Assembly: GCF_945859705.1 (NCBI RefSeq)
Contig: NC_079136.1
Coordinates: 87,543,120-87,607,119, forward strand
Direction of reading: 5' to 3'
DNA length: 64,000 nucleotides
Origin: Episyrphus balteatus
Taxonomy: Eukaryota; Arthropoda; Insecta; Diptera; Syrphidae
Shown: piece after piece, positions 34,789-46,850 of the stretch
Numbering within the stretch: the stretch's first letter is position 1
Layout of the letters: the number at the start of each line of letters is the position of its first letter
Program-made: the position numbers and the translations under genes
Notes under the pieces: model-generated
What the model was told of the DNA's origin: nothing
Databases searched by the model: none
What the model saw: the letters and a program-made list of their open reading frames with translations, nothing else

Positions 34789-35751
34789 TCACTCTAGCAA
34801 AACTATATTATTTGACGAAATAGAAGAACACGATTTGAGAGATTCTGTCATCTGTCCATCGGGAAAATTTGGTGGAATACACTTAACAAACCCACCCCTC
34901 TGGCGATTCCTATAAATTTTCCTTCGTTGCTTCTCATTATACATCTGCAGCTCATCCAGTCGAGTGTATAGCTTTTCAAAATCAACTTCAGCATTTTTCA
35001 CAAATCGACAACGAAACGAATAATTTCCAAACAAAAAGCAATTGTGAATTTTTTGAATGCGGTGTTCGAGCATTTTTAGAACGTGATATGTGGTCAGTTT
35101 TGTGATGGAAAAAATGTCATATGTTATATGCAATCGTGTATTGGTACATTGAATCACCTCGCCAGCTGATTGCCACAAAAATTCTGTGAAACTATTATGA
35201 CAAAAATTGTCTTCTTGTGAGTGTCGTCGTCTTTCAATAATTGTGTTTTGAGCTTCGCCAAACTGCAACAATGTGGATTGTACTGTTCGTAAGGAATACA
35301 ATGTGAATTCGGTGACATCATCTAGAATTTCACACAACATTTCTTTAAAAATTTCCATTTCTGAAAAATAATCCAGTAATTGTGATTTGATCTTTTCTGT
35401 AATCAACGGTGGTGATGATATATTTTGAAGCCTTTCCAATAGTCTTTCACTCTCATTCTTGGCTAAATTAAAAAATTCCTTCACATTTTCACCAAATTCG
35501 ATAGAAATGTTTTGACTCTGGTCAAGATATAAAAATATATTTTCCACCTCATGCGTTGAATTCAGTTGTAGGTGTTCGTAAAACTTATCCATAAACTCAT
35601 TTAATGAGTTCTGAGATCGGTCGGCATTTTCACCGGCAATAAAGAATTCAACAGAAATGTGCTCACTACGAAAATCTAATTTTTGATCTGCTTCAATTTG
35701 AAGAAGACCCAAACAGATTGGGAAAAGATAGAAAAGTATCTTCATTGCCAA
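34789..35751 (-). CDS. Secreted cysteine-containing helical protein, 320 aa, unknown function
   Basis: Single-exon gene starting MAMKILFYLFPICLGLLQIE, a signal peptide with likely cleavage near residue 20-22; the second Met (codon 3) is an alternative start. The mature protein is charged and helical with many leucines, has five N-glycosylation sequons (N64, N81, N99, N110, N243), and ends in a basic stretch (KQRRKIYRNRQRGG) before a two-cysteine tail (C291, C308). Its cysteine pattern C184-x17-C202-x35-C238-x9-C248 mirrors the 304-aa protein at 29953-30867, although overall identity is low. Both are preceded after the signal peptide by a short beta-like stretch (ISVEFF here, VSVSVDY there). 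I infer paralogy from spacing, strand and gene structure. Function unknown; no transmembrane segment after the signal. Confidence 0.8.
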   Translation of the reverse strand: MAMKILFYLFPICLGLLQIEADQKLDFRSEHISVEFFIAGENADRSQNSLNEFMDKFYEHLQLNSTHEVENIFLYLDQSQNISIEFGENVKEFFNLAKNESERLLERLQNISSPPLITEKIKSQLLDYFSEMEIFKEMLCEILDDVTEFTLYSLRTVQSTLLQFGEAQNTIIERRRHSQEDNFCHNSFTEFLWQSAGEVIQCTNTRLHITYDIFSITKLTTYHVLKMLEHRIQKIHNCFLFGNYSFRCRFVKNAEVDFEKLYTRLDELQMYNEKQRRKIYRNRQRGGFVKCIPPNFPDGQMTESLKSCSSISSNNIVLLE

Positions 35752-35759
35752 GCAAATAA

Positions 35760-37294
35760 GTACAACTAAACAATATGAGTCGTAAACGAGTGGTTTTTGT
35801 GGGATACAAATCAGAAGTGTGTTTCTATTTTTAAAACAATAGAATATAGAATGAGATTTCTGGAAAATTTATGTCAACGACCGTGATTCAAGCGCCATTA
35901 AAAACAAATAAATAAATAAACATGAATTTAACTAAACAATTTTAAAGTAGTGTAAAATACGTGTACCATTTTTTTTTGTAAATTGTTTATTTTGAATGTT
36001 CTGTTTTTTTTTTTTTGAGAAAACCATTTCTAAATAAACATAAAATATAAAAACAAATAATAAAATTTCTGTGTTTGTTTTGAAAAATGAGAAAACAAGC
36101 AAAATTAAATAATAATAATCAAATTTAATATTCTGGGAAATGTTAAACATAAAAAAATTAATTCAAATATCGAATGTTTTGGTTTTGTTTGTACAAGTAG
36201 ATTGATTTTCAAAACAGAGAACAAGTTACTTATGAAAAATTTCTTTCCAAAATCATTTCTTTAGCAACAAAGTCCCCAGCAGCAAAAAGTGCACTCACTG
36301 AATCGGAGATTTTCAAAAATCACAAACTTTCAGCTTAGCCAAAAACATCGCTATTTGAAAGAACTTATTAGAAGTTCTTAAGTCAAAATTTCCTTAAAAA
36401 AGTTAACTGCTTACTTAATCGAAAAAAAACGCGCAAGTATTTTACACATTTGTTGAGAAAAAATGCAAGTGAAGATTATTAAATGCAATTATATTTTCTT
36501 TACTTAAGAAATACATTCATTATACGTAGCTGAAAGTCCATACCTAAGCGAATCTTGACAGCATCATGACCGTTTATTCAAAGTCAAAAAAATATCGAAA
36601 ATATCATTTATTTGCACATTAGTTTTAAAAGAAAACAGATATTGAAAAGTATTACACACAAAACTTTTGGATCAGATCAGTTCAATTCTCTACAAAAAAT
36701 GTCTTGATACTTCTTCCTTCGGCTCATATTTTAAAAAAATAGAAAATATCGTTATTTAAAAAAATAAAAATATTTTCATGTGTAAGAAGGTAATGCATTA
36801 TTTTATTTTCATCAAAAATATATAATTTTATTCTTTAAAACGATATTTCCAGATAAAAACATAATCATTGTAAAACCGAAAAAATTGTTCTTGCTTTCAT
36901 CTTTAAAGTACCGAAGTTACCAAAAACTATTTATGCTTTAAAAATTTAAAGGTGAACTAAAAAAAATATGATGACACTTTTTTCCACGTGAGCGATTAGT
37001 TACAAGATGCCTTATATTTAACAATTTTTAAATTTGAAAAAATCTCGGAGACAAAAATAGACGCTTTAACAAATGGTTCATAGAATCGATTATAAAATTT
37101 TAGTTTTTGTGATTTCTGATATAATTTTTAAATGTTCAAATAGGTTAAGTTTGTTATAGCTTATAAGATTTCAAGTATAAATTTCCTTTTGGTTGATACA
37201 TTTTGGCTTTCACGCTCATTAACGAACATGAAATAAAATAAGTTACACCTAAAAACGTAAAAGAAAATTGTTTGCCTTTGTTTATATATCTCGA
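35760..37294. other. Intergenic DNA, nothing recognised
   Basis: AT-rich sequence upstream of the 320-aa gene. Its promoter must lie near 35760-35860, but I see no convincing TATA-initiator pair. No other gene or element ends. Confidence 0.4.
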
Positions 37295-37435
37295 TGGATT
37301 TCGCCCGGTTGACCTCAGAAATCGGCGTCAAGTCACCCAGTTTTGTATTGTTCCATTTCTAAGGCTAACTGAATGCTGGTGTTTTTGCATTTTCTTGTAC
37401 AAGGAGTTTTTGTTTTTAGGCCTACCTTTCATCTT
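37295..37435 (-). pseudogene. RTE 3'-end fragment
   Basis: The minus strand reads AGGCCTAAAAACAAAAACTC, then GTACAAGAAAATGCAAAAAC and CACCAGCATTCAGTTAGCCT, collinear with about 33820-33935 of the RTE copy and ending in the GAGGTCAACCGGGCGAA block. About 85% similar by eye, with small indels. It is an older relic of the same family. Confidence 0.8.
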
Positions 37436-37469
37436 ATTTGGTATTTAAAAATAAAGATAACCTATACAA

Positions 37470-38030
37470 CAAGAAATAAAATGCACGTACTTGCTCTTAT
37501 GGTAAATGCTGGCTTAGGGTGTGTTGTTTACGCTTGATAAATACAAAATATGTAAACAAAATATAAAAAATTGTTTTTAAAATTATGAAAAAAAATTTGT
37601 TTACTGTTCTGACCTCCAAACGATGAAAAACAATTTGATTTTTTTTTGGTAATTGGCCATTTTGAAAAAATAATAAAAGTTGCTAAAATTTTTAGGACTT
37701 TTTATATAGAAATTTAGTAAATGTACTTATTATATAAAAACAAAAAAAAAAAACATAAAAATAAAAATCGTTTTTCAAAATAATAAAACAGCATCTGAAA
37801 TTGAATTGCCCTCCAAAAAAAAATAATTCAAAAACCCCCTGGAGAGTCGCAAAAAAACGCTACATACCAAGTTTGATGTAAATCGGTCCACCCGTTTAGG
37901 CTGTAGCTTCGTATACAGACAGACAGACGTACTTCCGGGACCCACTTTTTTGGCATTCTCTATCATCGGAATGTCATGGAAAAATGTTATCTAAACTTTT
38001 TGTTTTGTACGAATGCATACCTTTATATAT
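37470..38030 (+). repeat. Dispersed repeat family B
   Basis: Begins AAAATGCACGTACTTGCTCT and ends after GTTTAGGCTGTAGCTTCGTA, CAGACAGACAGACG, GGGACCCACTTTTTTGGCAT and TCTCTATCATCGGAATGTCA. The same ordered blocks occur at 39413-40390 (inverted), 46210-46850 and, decayed, 17690-18080. No coding or clear ends. Confidence 0.75.
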
Positions 38031-39077
38031 GTATAGGGGAAGTGGGGGCTAGACCGCCCCTTTAGTGTTTAACCGTCTTAAAAACCAATAAAAACAACTT
38101 TTAATTAAAATAAAGTCTTTATTCATAAGTTAATTGTTTACTGTATGAATTCTCATCATTATATTTTTTTTTTTTAATTTATCTTTCTGACTCCTATTTT
38201 CGCAGAAAATACTTTTGAATGTTCAATTTTTTTTACAAAAAAAAGGAAAAGTTAAAATTTTATTTCTTTTTTTCAGTGTTAAAAATACAACTGACTTTTG
38301 ACATGAACGATAGCAATTTGATGAAAAATCACAAAATTTACCGTGTCCGTCCCGTATTTGAAAATTCTCTGATTTTTGTTTTACTCAAAATTTAAAAAAA
38401 AAATGTACGGAAAACAAGAACAAGAAAACAGTGGTTGAAAATTAAAAGTTTTTCTAATTTTTTGGATCAAAGCAATAAGTCTAGTATGCTGCTGAAACAA
38501 AACGAAAATTTTTCCAAGTAAAAAACTCTGTTGGAGCAAGAAAAAATAACTTGGACAGCTAAATGTGAGTGACAAACGACAGAAAACTCCAAATATTCCA
38601 GCACTGGTAAGAATTTCGTTGGTTAAGCTGCGTAATGTGCAACGAAAAGCAAAATTTTCGTTTACGATTTCGTTGGGCTGTATGAAAATTTTCGTTTAAT
38701 ATATATGTAGGTACCTAACGGGTATTAAAACTTTTCTCTTCAAAAATGTTGAGCTTGAGCAAGTTTTTCTATTTTGGTTATATGTAAAGCAGCTACCGAT
38801 GAAAAAAAATTAATGAGTCGAATTTGTACAGAAATTAACTTCCTCTATTATTATTCTGAAAGCCTCATGTGAACAAATTAAATGCATTTCTAATATATTT
38901 ATATATTCCTTTGCTAATGATGTAGTACATGGAGCTTTAAAAACCTGAACTTCATATAACCACTTCATATAATTGTAATGGTCAATAAAAGGTACAACAT
39001 CAATTGGTTCCCTTAACTTTTTTAGCAAAAGCAATTTTTTTTATAAATACTGTATACAAAATAAAAACAAAACAAAA
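38031..39077. other. Intergenic DNA, nothing recognised
   Basis: A frame of 74 codons on the minus strand (38810-39034) has no recognisable features. Positions 39078-39102 are the third copy of the poly(A)-linked 25-mer. Confidence 0.35.
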
Positions 39078-39412
39078 ATGTTACACATACACCGTAGTGA
39101 CCGTTTAAGTTTAAACAAAATTGCTACCGCCCCTTCTAGCAATTTTGCTTCTATAATGCTTTACAGAAGCAACAGTTGCATCTGTAAAGCCTTATACAAC
39201 CAAAATTGTTTATCGGGGCTGCCTGTAACATTTATTATTTTTTTTTTTTTTCATTTTGTTTTATTGTGCCTCGCAAATGAAGCAGATGGCTTTCGTGGAA
39301 AATTAACTGCTACTGAAATTATCACAATCCTACAGCCCGGTATTTGTCTTTTACCTGTGGCGTTCTTGAGGCTGTTTGAACTGTTAATATACCAGATCAC
39401 TTTATTTTTACT

Positions 39413-40390
39413 TGCGATATAGGTACTATAGAGCAAGTTTAGGATTCGTAAAAAAAATCGAACTCGAGATAACAATTTTACATGACATTACGATGATGGA
39501 GAATGCCAAAAAAGTGGGTCCGGCAATTCTGTCTGTCTGTCTGTGTGTCTGTCTCTATCTGGAGCTGCAGCCTAAACGAGTGAAGTGATTTTCTTCAAAC
39601 TTGGTGGTTAGCAGTTTTTGGTGATTCCCTAGAGGGGAAATTGAAATTTTTTTTTTATGACCAAAACTAACGGTACCTGCCATATAACGGAAATAGAAAA
39701 GTTAATTTTTTTCAAAAACGGCTCTAACGATTTTGATTAAAATTTTTGTGTGTAGTACTACACATAATAGCCAACTTTTCAAATAAAAAAAATATTTTTT
39801 GTACCGTTATTAACGGTACCTGTCATAGAACGGTTTTTTTCGTTTCTGAATATCTCGTACAACATTAACCCGATTTAAATGAAAATTTTTATACAAAAGT
39901 GTGTAAGTAAAGATAATATTAAAATTTTAGAAAATTTTCAAAAAACGCATTTTTGGTTTTTTTAAAAATATTTCAAAATTTTTTTTTGAAAAATCAATTT
40001 TTTGAAAACGAATCAATGAAAAATTTTGAAATTTAGTTTTTATGTGTAAATTAATTATTTCTTCAAAATGGCATACCAACTTTTTTTTTGAAGAAAGTTA
40101 AAAAATTTTTATATATAAAAAATTATTTTTTTTAAAAACGGCTCCTACAATTTTCGAAAATTTTTTTCTAAAAATACCTTTTTATACAAGAAATAAAATG
40201 GCATATTTTTTATTTTTTTTAAGATAATTTAAAACGGAGTTTAATTAATTATAAAAACAGATTTGATTTTTTTATACTACTTATGAAATTTCTTCAAAAT
40301 ATCAAATTTTAAATTTCTTGAATGAAAAGCTTTAACATTATAGTTACTTTAAGCATAAGAGCAAGTACGTGCGACCCCAGTCGTGCAATT
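39413..40390 (-). repeat. Dispersed repeat family B, fullest copy
   Basis: Runs on the minus strand from GCACGTACTTGCTCTTATGC (near 40360) to CCTATATCGCAAGTAAAAA (39413 region). It contains repeated GGTACCGTTA-type blocks (TAACGGTACCTGCCATATAA and TTAACGGTACCTGTCATAGA) and the CAGACAGACAG - CCCACTTTTTTGGCATTCTC block. It faces the copy at 46210-46850, giving a 7.4-kb inverted arrangement, more likely two separate insertions than one element. Confidence 0.75.
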
Positions 40391-42664
40391 TATTTTTTTT
40401 AACATCAGGAGAGCATTCTCGGATACAGTCAGGGTAAAAGTAAAATTCAGTCTTTCTCCAAGCCATTCAATTTCAAATTATTTGGAAAGAACCTAGTAAA
40501 TGATGACTTATTATCACTGTGAAGAGTAAATTCGACTTTGATTTCAAATAACTATTACATATTCTTAATATTCCATTAGTATTTCATTTAATTCGAAACT
40601 TTGACCTTAAATTTGGCCTTTATTTTAATTTTATCTTAAATATTCAATTCTAGTTGTGACTTAACAAATCTCGATAATGTGAAAGTCATCCAATCCAATC
40701 TCTTATAAGCAACTAGAAAGATTAATCTTTAATCATCTCATTTCATATGATCCATTATTATCATTAAATAAATTGCTTACAGACAATTTATTTCAAGCTC
40801 ATTTTACGAACTTTAGCATTCCTTTATAGTCTCTATATACATATAATATATACAAAAGAAATTACTTTCTTAAGCTTAATTACAACAATAAATATACAAA
40901 ATCAAAACGTGAAGAACTTTTCTTATACTTATTGCTAAATCGACCAAAGTCCCTTTTTTCATTTCTCTCTCTCAAGAAATTTTGTTTTGCATGATGACAT
41001 TCACAACTCACGAACTGGCCCTTACATTATATTTATTTACTTTAATTTATTTCTAGCCTTTTCTTTCTCTATGGCATATTGTGATAATGATTAGCAGGAA
41101 TTATAGTAGGGCGTTTTAGCAAAACGAACGATACAAAGTATCGTCGCATACTAATACAAGAATTTACTAATACAAATTTCTATACCACAATGTAAAGCAT
41201 ATACACGCATAACACTACTGTGTGTTAAATTTATTAACAGCAAAAAAAAATTATAAAAAAAGAAGTTGGTTAGAAAACTGAAAACAATTTTAATGATTCA
41301 TTCTAAAAATTTAAAACCAAAAATTGAAAACATTGCTTTTGCGATTGTAAGCAATCTTATAGACGATAATTTTGAATAAAGTTGATAACGAAATCCAAAG
41401 TCTAGCTTCTAGCAGGTTTTTTTATGTAAATATTTGGTACATTGGCTACAATCACATTTAGTTGGTTGCCAGAGGAGAATTAAGAAAGCTGCTACCGCAA
41501 GCCTAGTGTAATCACAACAATTTGACTCTTATATCGCCAATGGGTAAGTGAGTATTTATCAGTGGCTGGCAAAATTAAACATTTTCAAATTAACCAGCTG
41601 AGAAGTGAACCAGCTTAGTTTTTGGCTATGTAGGATTTGGATACTAATACAAAACTAGTGCCAACTAGATGTGACCCGAATTTCAGAAAGAATTGCTACA
41701 AATATTAGAAAGTGTAATGAAAAAATAGTATATTGAGCTACATATACGGTGATTCTATATTAATTACAATATATTAAAGCTCTGGCTTTAAATCCCTATC
41801 AAAGTCCGTTTGTGAAAATCTTCTTACACTTGCTTGCTTCCAAGGACTTGCCAGGTAAAATCCTGCTTGGTCTACATTTTAAGTCCCACTTGCAAGTTTT
41901 AGTTTCTCAACTGTCTGGTTTCAGTGCTAGATTATCCTGATTATGTCCGATTAAACTCCAGGTTAATTTAAAAGTTTCTTTGTTAATGTCAAGACTGACT
42001 ACGTTTGCCTGTGACTCCAAGATTGAAAAGCCTTTTTTGTTTTTGTAAAAGTTCAACTCACATCACGTCGATGCCATAAAAGAATACTTGGGTTGGGTTA
42101 CAGCACAATTCTTTTCAAAAACAATATTGAAACAACAACAACACTGCTGTGTTCTCTAGTGCTTTCAAATGTTTCGGTGAAATCTTTTGCAATATCATGA
42201 AAATCACTTTAAGAAGTGCAGCAATCCTAAGTCAAATTCAAGACAATAAATGTAACATTTCCTCTACAACTGTCCAGTCTCGTGCCGATCTAGACATCAA
42301 GCTTTTGGTGCTCAATTTCTTGGTGGCCTTTCTTAGTGATAAAATTAAAAAATAAAGACCTAATAAACTTACTTAAAAAAACTCAATGGCTCTTGCACAA
42401 AGTAACGGCGATAAAAACATGAGTGAGCGCGAAATCCTTTTGAGTAAGATACTTGCACATCGGATATTCTGCTGGATTGAATCCTAAAACAGTACCCTGG
42501 TACTCAAATGGCTGCTGCAATAGACGGTGGATACAATTCAGCATCTTTTACATGTCGAGGCTATCGCAGCGATAACTTTAATCCACCAAAAAGCCGCAGG
42601 TCCCTTTCCCTTAATAACTCCAAGAACGAAAGGCCTGGAATACCACTACTTAATTACCTTAGCC
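40391..42664. other. Intergenic DNA, nothing recognised
   Basis: Somewhat less AT-rich than neighbouring DNA from about 41800, where several moderately long open frames occur on the + strand (for example 42149-42355, 42508-42664). No recognised domain. It could be an old transposon body into which the 42665 hAT inserted. Confidence 0.3.
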
Positions 42665-43618
42665 CAGTGGCGTACGTTGAGTCGGCGGGGCCCCGGGGTA
42701 AGACTAAATTTTGGGGCCCCTTTGATATTTGGGGGCCCCTTAGTTACAAAAAAAAAAAATTACGTATACGCCATAGGTTTTTTTTTTGTATGGCTTATTT
42801 ATTTTTAGGTTTATTTTAAATATTTTAATATGTTCGTAATGCACTTTGCTATACTTACTTAAAATATCTCTCATAAAAGTAGTAAACACTTGTACTAGGG
42901 GCCCCCAAAATTAAATATTTAGAGACCCCTAAAATAAAAAATTTTTAGCTAAGAATTGATAATTCTTGGGGCCTCTGTTCTGAAGTAATAAATACATATT
43001 TAATTTTCCATCATCAGACATAATTTTTTTTATTTTGGGGCCTCTGAAAAATGATTTTTAGAGCCTCAAAATTAAGTTCTTAGAGGCCCCTAAAATATAA
43101 TATAATTTTTTTGGAGCCAAGAATTAATAGGTATTGGGGCCTCTGTTCTGAAGTAATATTCGGAATGCCACCAATAACGTAATGTTTTTATTTTGGGCCC
43201 TGATGTATTTATGTTGGGGCCCCTGAATTTATATTTAATTTTCCATTTGATTGTTTTGAACCCCTTTTGAGGATCCTCAAAAATAATATTTTTTTTGCTT
43301 TTTTGGGGCCCCTAATGTATTATTTGTGGTGGCAAAGATTTTTCAAGTAATATTTTTTGGGGCCCTAAGACAAAATTATAATTTTATTTTTTTTGGGGCC
43401 TCTGGGGTAACATTTTTTTTTAAATCAATGTTCATATATTGTGTGGCTACCAATGCATTATACATTACACTGAATGACATAATTTGTCTCCCTGGTTACT
43501 TCGTAACTCAATTTATGCTAACAGTTTCCTTCTCTGCATTGTCTCCAGTGGGGGCCCTGGGGTCGGTCGGGGGCCCCGGGGCACCGCCCCGCTTGCCCCA
43601 AGGGAGTGTACGCCCCTG
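42665..43618. mobile_element. Non-autonomous hAT element rich in GGGGCCCC, 954 bp
   Basis: Ends CAGTGGCGTACGTTGAGTCG and, reversed, CAGGGGCGTACACTCCCTTG, flanked by the perfect 8-bp duplication CCTTAGCC (42657-42664, 43619-43626). The interior is built from about ten degenerate TTTTGGGGCCCCT/TTTTGGGGCCTCTG units in both orientations. The outer bases resemble the hAT at 26407-28225 (CAGGGGCGTATAC), suggesting mobilisation by related transposases. No protein is encoded. Confidence 0.88.
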
Positions 43619-43626
43619 CCTTAGCC

Positions 43627-45196
43627 CTGAATATGTCAAAGTATCTTGATTCGATAGTAACTTCGAATATCAAACATCAAGCAAAGGCGCTAGAAACTTC
43701 TGCCTATTTTATTATTAACTTGAGAAGAGGTATAGTCAGTGTAAAAAAACCTATATTCGTTGTATTCCAACATGCAATTAAGATCTTCAGTCTTATAGTA
43801 TTAACAAATAACCGTTATGATTACGTGAGTTAAAAAAGTGATTTACAAACTGAACCTTGCGTTATAGCAGGGTGAACTGAGTAAAGAAAACGTCAGTTTT
43901 ACTATCACTTATTTTTAGACCCTTTTTGCCGTTAATATGACATAATTTGTTTTTTTCTTTATACCAGTAAAATTGACATGAAACAAACTTTTTATCTTTT
44001 GTCAATGAAGTTGAACTTTTCTACATAATGTTAAAAAAAGTTGTTAATTTCTTTTTTCACATTCCTGTGTATTTACATTTATTGCCCACAAGAGTCGAGT
44101 TTTACCTTGGCCGAAAAGTTCAAGGATTTCGGTAAGTACAGAAGAACCACCCTTGTTTAATGCCTGCCAACAAGAGTATAGAAAATATCTACATACCTAT
44201 AACACAAAAACACAAACACAACCAATTGTTACTCCAAGCTCCAAACTCCAACAAAGTTCTTATAAACTTACTCGACGCTCGTTATTAATTAGTTGCCAAC
44301 TGTGCTGCCGGGTTGTTTTTCATGTTGGCTATGCCGACCGTTTTGCTTTTGCTTAGAAAGAACTTTAAGCCAGAGGTTTGTTTCCATTGCATGACGACGC
44401 ACGCTGGAGTAGGTTTTGAGTTTATGGCAATGTTTTCGAATGTAACAAGTGTATTGTTTTTTTGATTTTTTTTTTTATTGCTTCCGGACCTCGTCGCCCC
44501 TTCTTGACAAAATGATGGTTATTTTATTTTTTGATTTGAGGCTCAAGCAAGTTTCTAATTTTGTATTCAATTACATACAAGGGGGGGTTTAATATTTTCT
44601 GAAAAGTAGGTAGAATATGCTTTGGGTTTTGGGGTATGGGTTAAATAATGTTTAAAAGTGTTGGGTTTAGGAAAAGCCTTGAGTTAAAGAGGAAAACAAA
44701 TACCAGGTATTTTGTGCTTAAATAGGACACACAAAGTATAATATGTTGACTGGGTTTTTCATATTTTTTTTTTTTATTGTTGTCTAACCCTTGGGCTTAA
44801 CCTTTTTGAAGTTGTTACGCGCAGTGTTGAATGGAAAGGCAAAGGTTTAATAAAGGCTAAAGAATCAATTTTGTGGCAAATAAAGAAAGTTAAATCGTTT
44901 CTTAATTGGCGTTGAATGAGTTGAGGAAAACGTTTATTAAAGGGGTTCTTTTACAAAAGGATGAAGGATATACAATACATAGACATACCTTGAAAGACTA
45001 GCTTTGATGGACTTAGCAGGCCAATAAATGTTTGATATCTAAAAATATCTAACAAATATGCTTTAAGGGTTTTGAACACTTTGTGATATTCATTAGATAT
45101 CTAAATGATTGGATTATTTGAAGCCTAGACCCTTAATAGAAATATAATTGGTAGGTATCTACAATAGAAATTCTTTCTTTTATAATTTATATTATA
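43627..45196. other. Intergenic DNA, nothing recognised
   Basis: No gene family recognised. A frame of 67 codons at 44153-44356 has no identifiable domain. Confidence 0.35.
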
Positions 45197-46198
45197 CAGG
45201 GTGTCCAAAAATGGATCAAACGAAATATGCTGATAGGCCAACTTCAGGGCTCTCAAAATTTGGTAACTTGTTCATCCCAAATCCTTACGGTTTTTGACTT
45301 AATGCAGTTTTTGTGAAATTCCGAAAAATCCCAACTCTGAAACAGTATTTTGCTTTCTCCGCCCATAATTGATTTTTTTTTTATTATTCTTTCACTAAAA
45401 CATTGTTTAATAATAAGAAATAAATAATTGATCAAAATATTTTTCATTTCATAGGCCATTTTGCTGCAAATTAATTAACAGTTCCAAGTTTTATAAATAC
45501 TCAATTTTTACTTTTATTTCAGATTAATACGCCGAAAAAAATTTGTATGGTGTGGCACAGGTTTATTATTTTAAAAACTTGCCCCGGAATTGCAGTTTTC
45601 AAAAAAGTATAAAAGTTTCCAAAGTTGAAGTTAGAACGAACAATATTGCAATTTGAATTCAACAAAACAGGGGTTTTCAGAGGAAAATAACAAACAAAAA
45701 TAGGGGCTTTTGCTCCAAGATAAATAAACAAACAACAGTTCGAAAAAATGTGTTTATTTTTGTTTGTTTTTGCTCTGAAAACCCCTGTTTTGTTGAATTC
45801 AAATTGCAATATTGTTCGATCGAACTTCAACTTCAGAAACTTTTATACCTTTTTGAAAACTGCAATACCGGAACAAGTTTTCAAAATAATAAACCAGTTT
45901 TACACAATACAAATTTTTTTCGGTGTGTTGCTCTGAAATAAAAGTAAGAAATTGAGTTTTCATAAAACTTGGAACTGTTAATCAATTTGCAGCAAAATGG
46001 CGAATGAAATAAAAAATATTTTGATCGGTTAATTGTTTCTTACTATTCGGTAATGGTAGAGATTTTTCAAAATTTCACAAAAAATGCTTTTAATCGAAAA
46101 CCGTAAGGATTTGGCATGAACAATTTACCAAATTCTGAGAGCCTTTAAGTTGGCCTATCAGCATATTTCGTTTGATCCTTTACTTTTGGGATACCCTG
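45197..46198. mobile_element. Foldback MITE family C, 1.0 kb, TA-flanked
   Basis: Ends CAGGGTGTCCAAAAATGGAT and, reversed, CAGGGTATCCCAAAAGTAAA, with TA outside both ends (45195-45196, 46199-46200). The arms are near-complete inverse copies of about 490 bp around a short spacer near 45730, so both strands encode the same peptide-like stretch (KTPVLLNSNCNIVRSNFNF). Tc1/mariner-type ends, no transposase. Partial relatives lie at 3320-3610 and 51500-51691. Confidence 0.85.
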
Positions 46199-46209
46199 TA
46201 TATACAAAT

Positions 46210-46850
46210 TTTTCAATATTTTTCAATACAAAAGTTAAGAAAATATTATTCAACACACAAAAACGAAGTTTCAATAAAATTCATCAACCTGTTTTCAAAA
46301 AATTGATTTTTCAAAAAAAAAATTTTGAAATAGTTTTTTAAATTTTACATAACGTTTATTTTAATGTTTCTGTATAAAAATTTTTGTTAAAATCTGCTTT
46401 GTCGTTTACGAGAAATTCATAAATAAAAAAAGCCGTTTTATGTCAGGTACCGTTAATAATGGTACAAAAAATATTTGTTTATTTCAAAAGAAGTCTCTTA
46501 TGTGTTACACTAAACAAACAAATTTTAATCAACATCGTTAGAGTCGTTTTTAAATAAATTAGCCTTTCTGTTTCCGTTATATGCCAGGTACCGTTAGTTT
46601 TGGTCCTAAAAAAAAACTTTCAATTTGTCCTCTAGGGAATCACCCAAAACTGTTAACTACCAAGTCTGATCAAAATCGCTCCAGTAGTTTAGGCTGTAGC
46701 TCAAGGTACTTACAAACGGACAGACAGAACAGCCGGGCTCACTTTTTTGGCATTCTCCATCATAGTAATGTCATGTAAAATTGTTACCTCGAGTTCGATT
46801 TTTTTTACGAATCTTAAACTTGCCCTATAGACTATAGTACCTATATCGCA
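46210..46850 (+). repeat. Dispersed repeat family B
   Basis: Contains CAGGTACCGTTAATAATGGT, CAGGTACCGTTAGTTTTGGT, GTTTAGGCTGTAGCTCAAGG, GGACAGACAGA, CACTTTTTTGGCATTCTCCA and CCTATATCGCAAGTAAAAAT. This is the inverse of 39413-40390. Its 5' portion is absent, and the family C MITE ends immediately upstream. Confidence 0.75.

Noticed and set aside
45519..45941. Overlapping frames with the same peptide on both strands
   Set aside because: Palindromic arms of the family C MITE.
39413..46850. A single 7.4-kb transposon with inverted ends
   Set aside because: The facing sequences are copies of family B, also found singly at 37470 and 17690, and no target duplication was seen.
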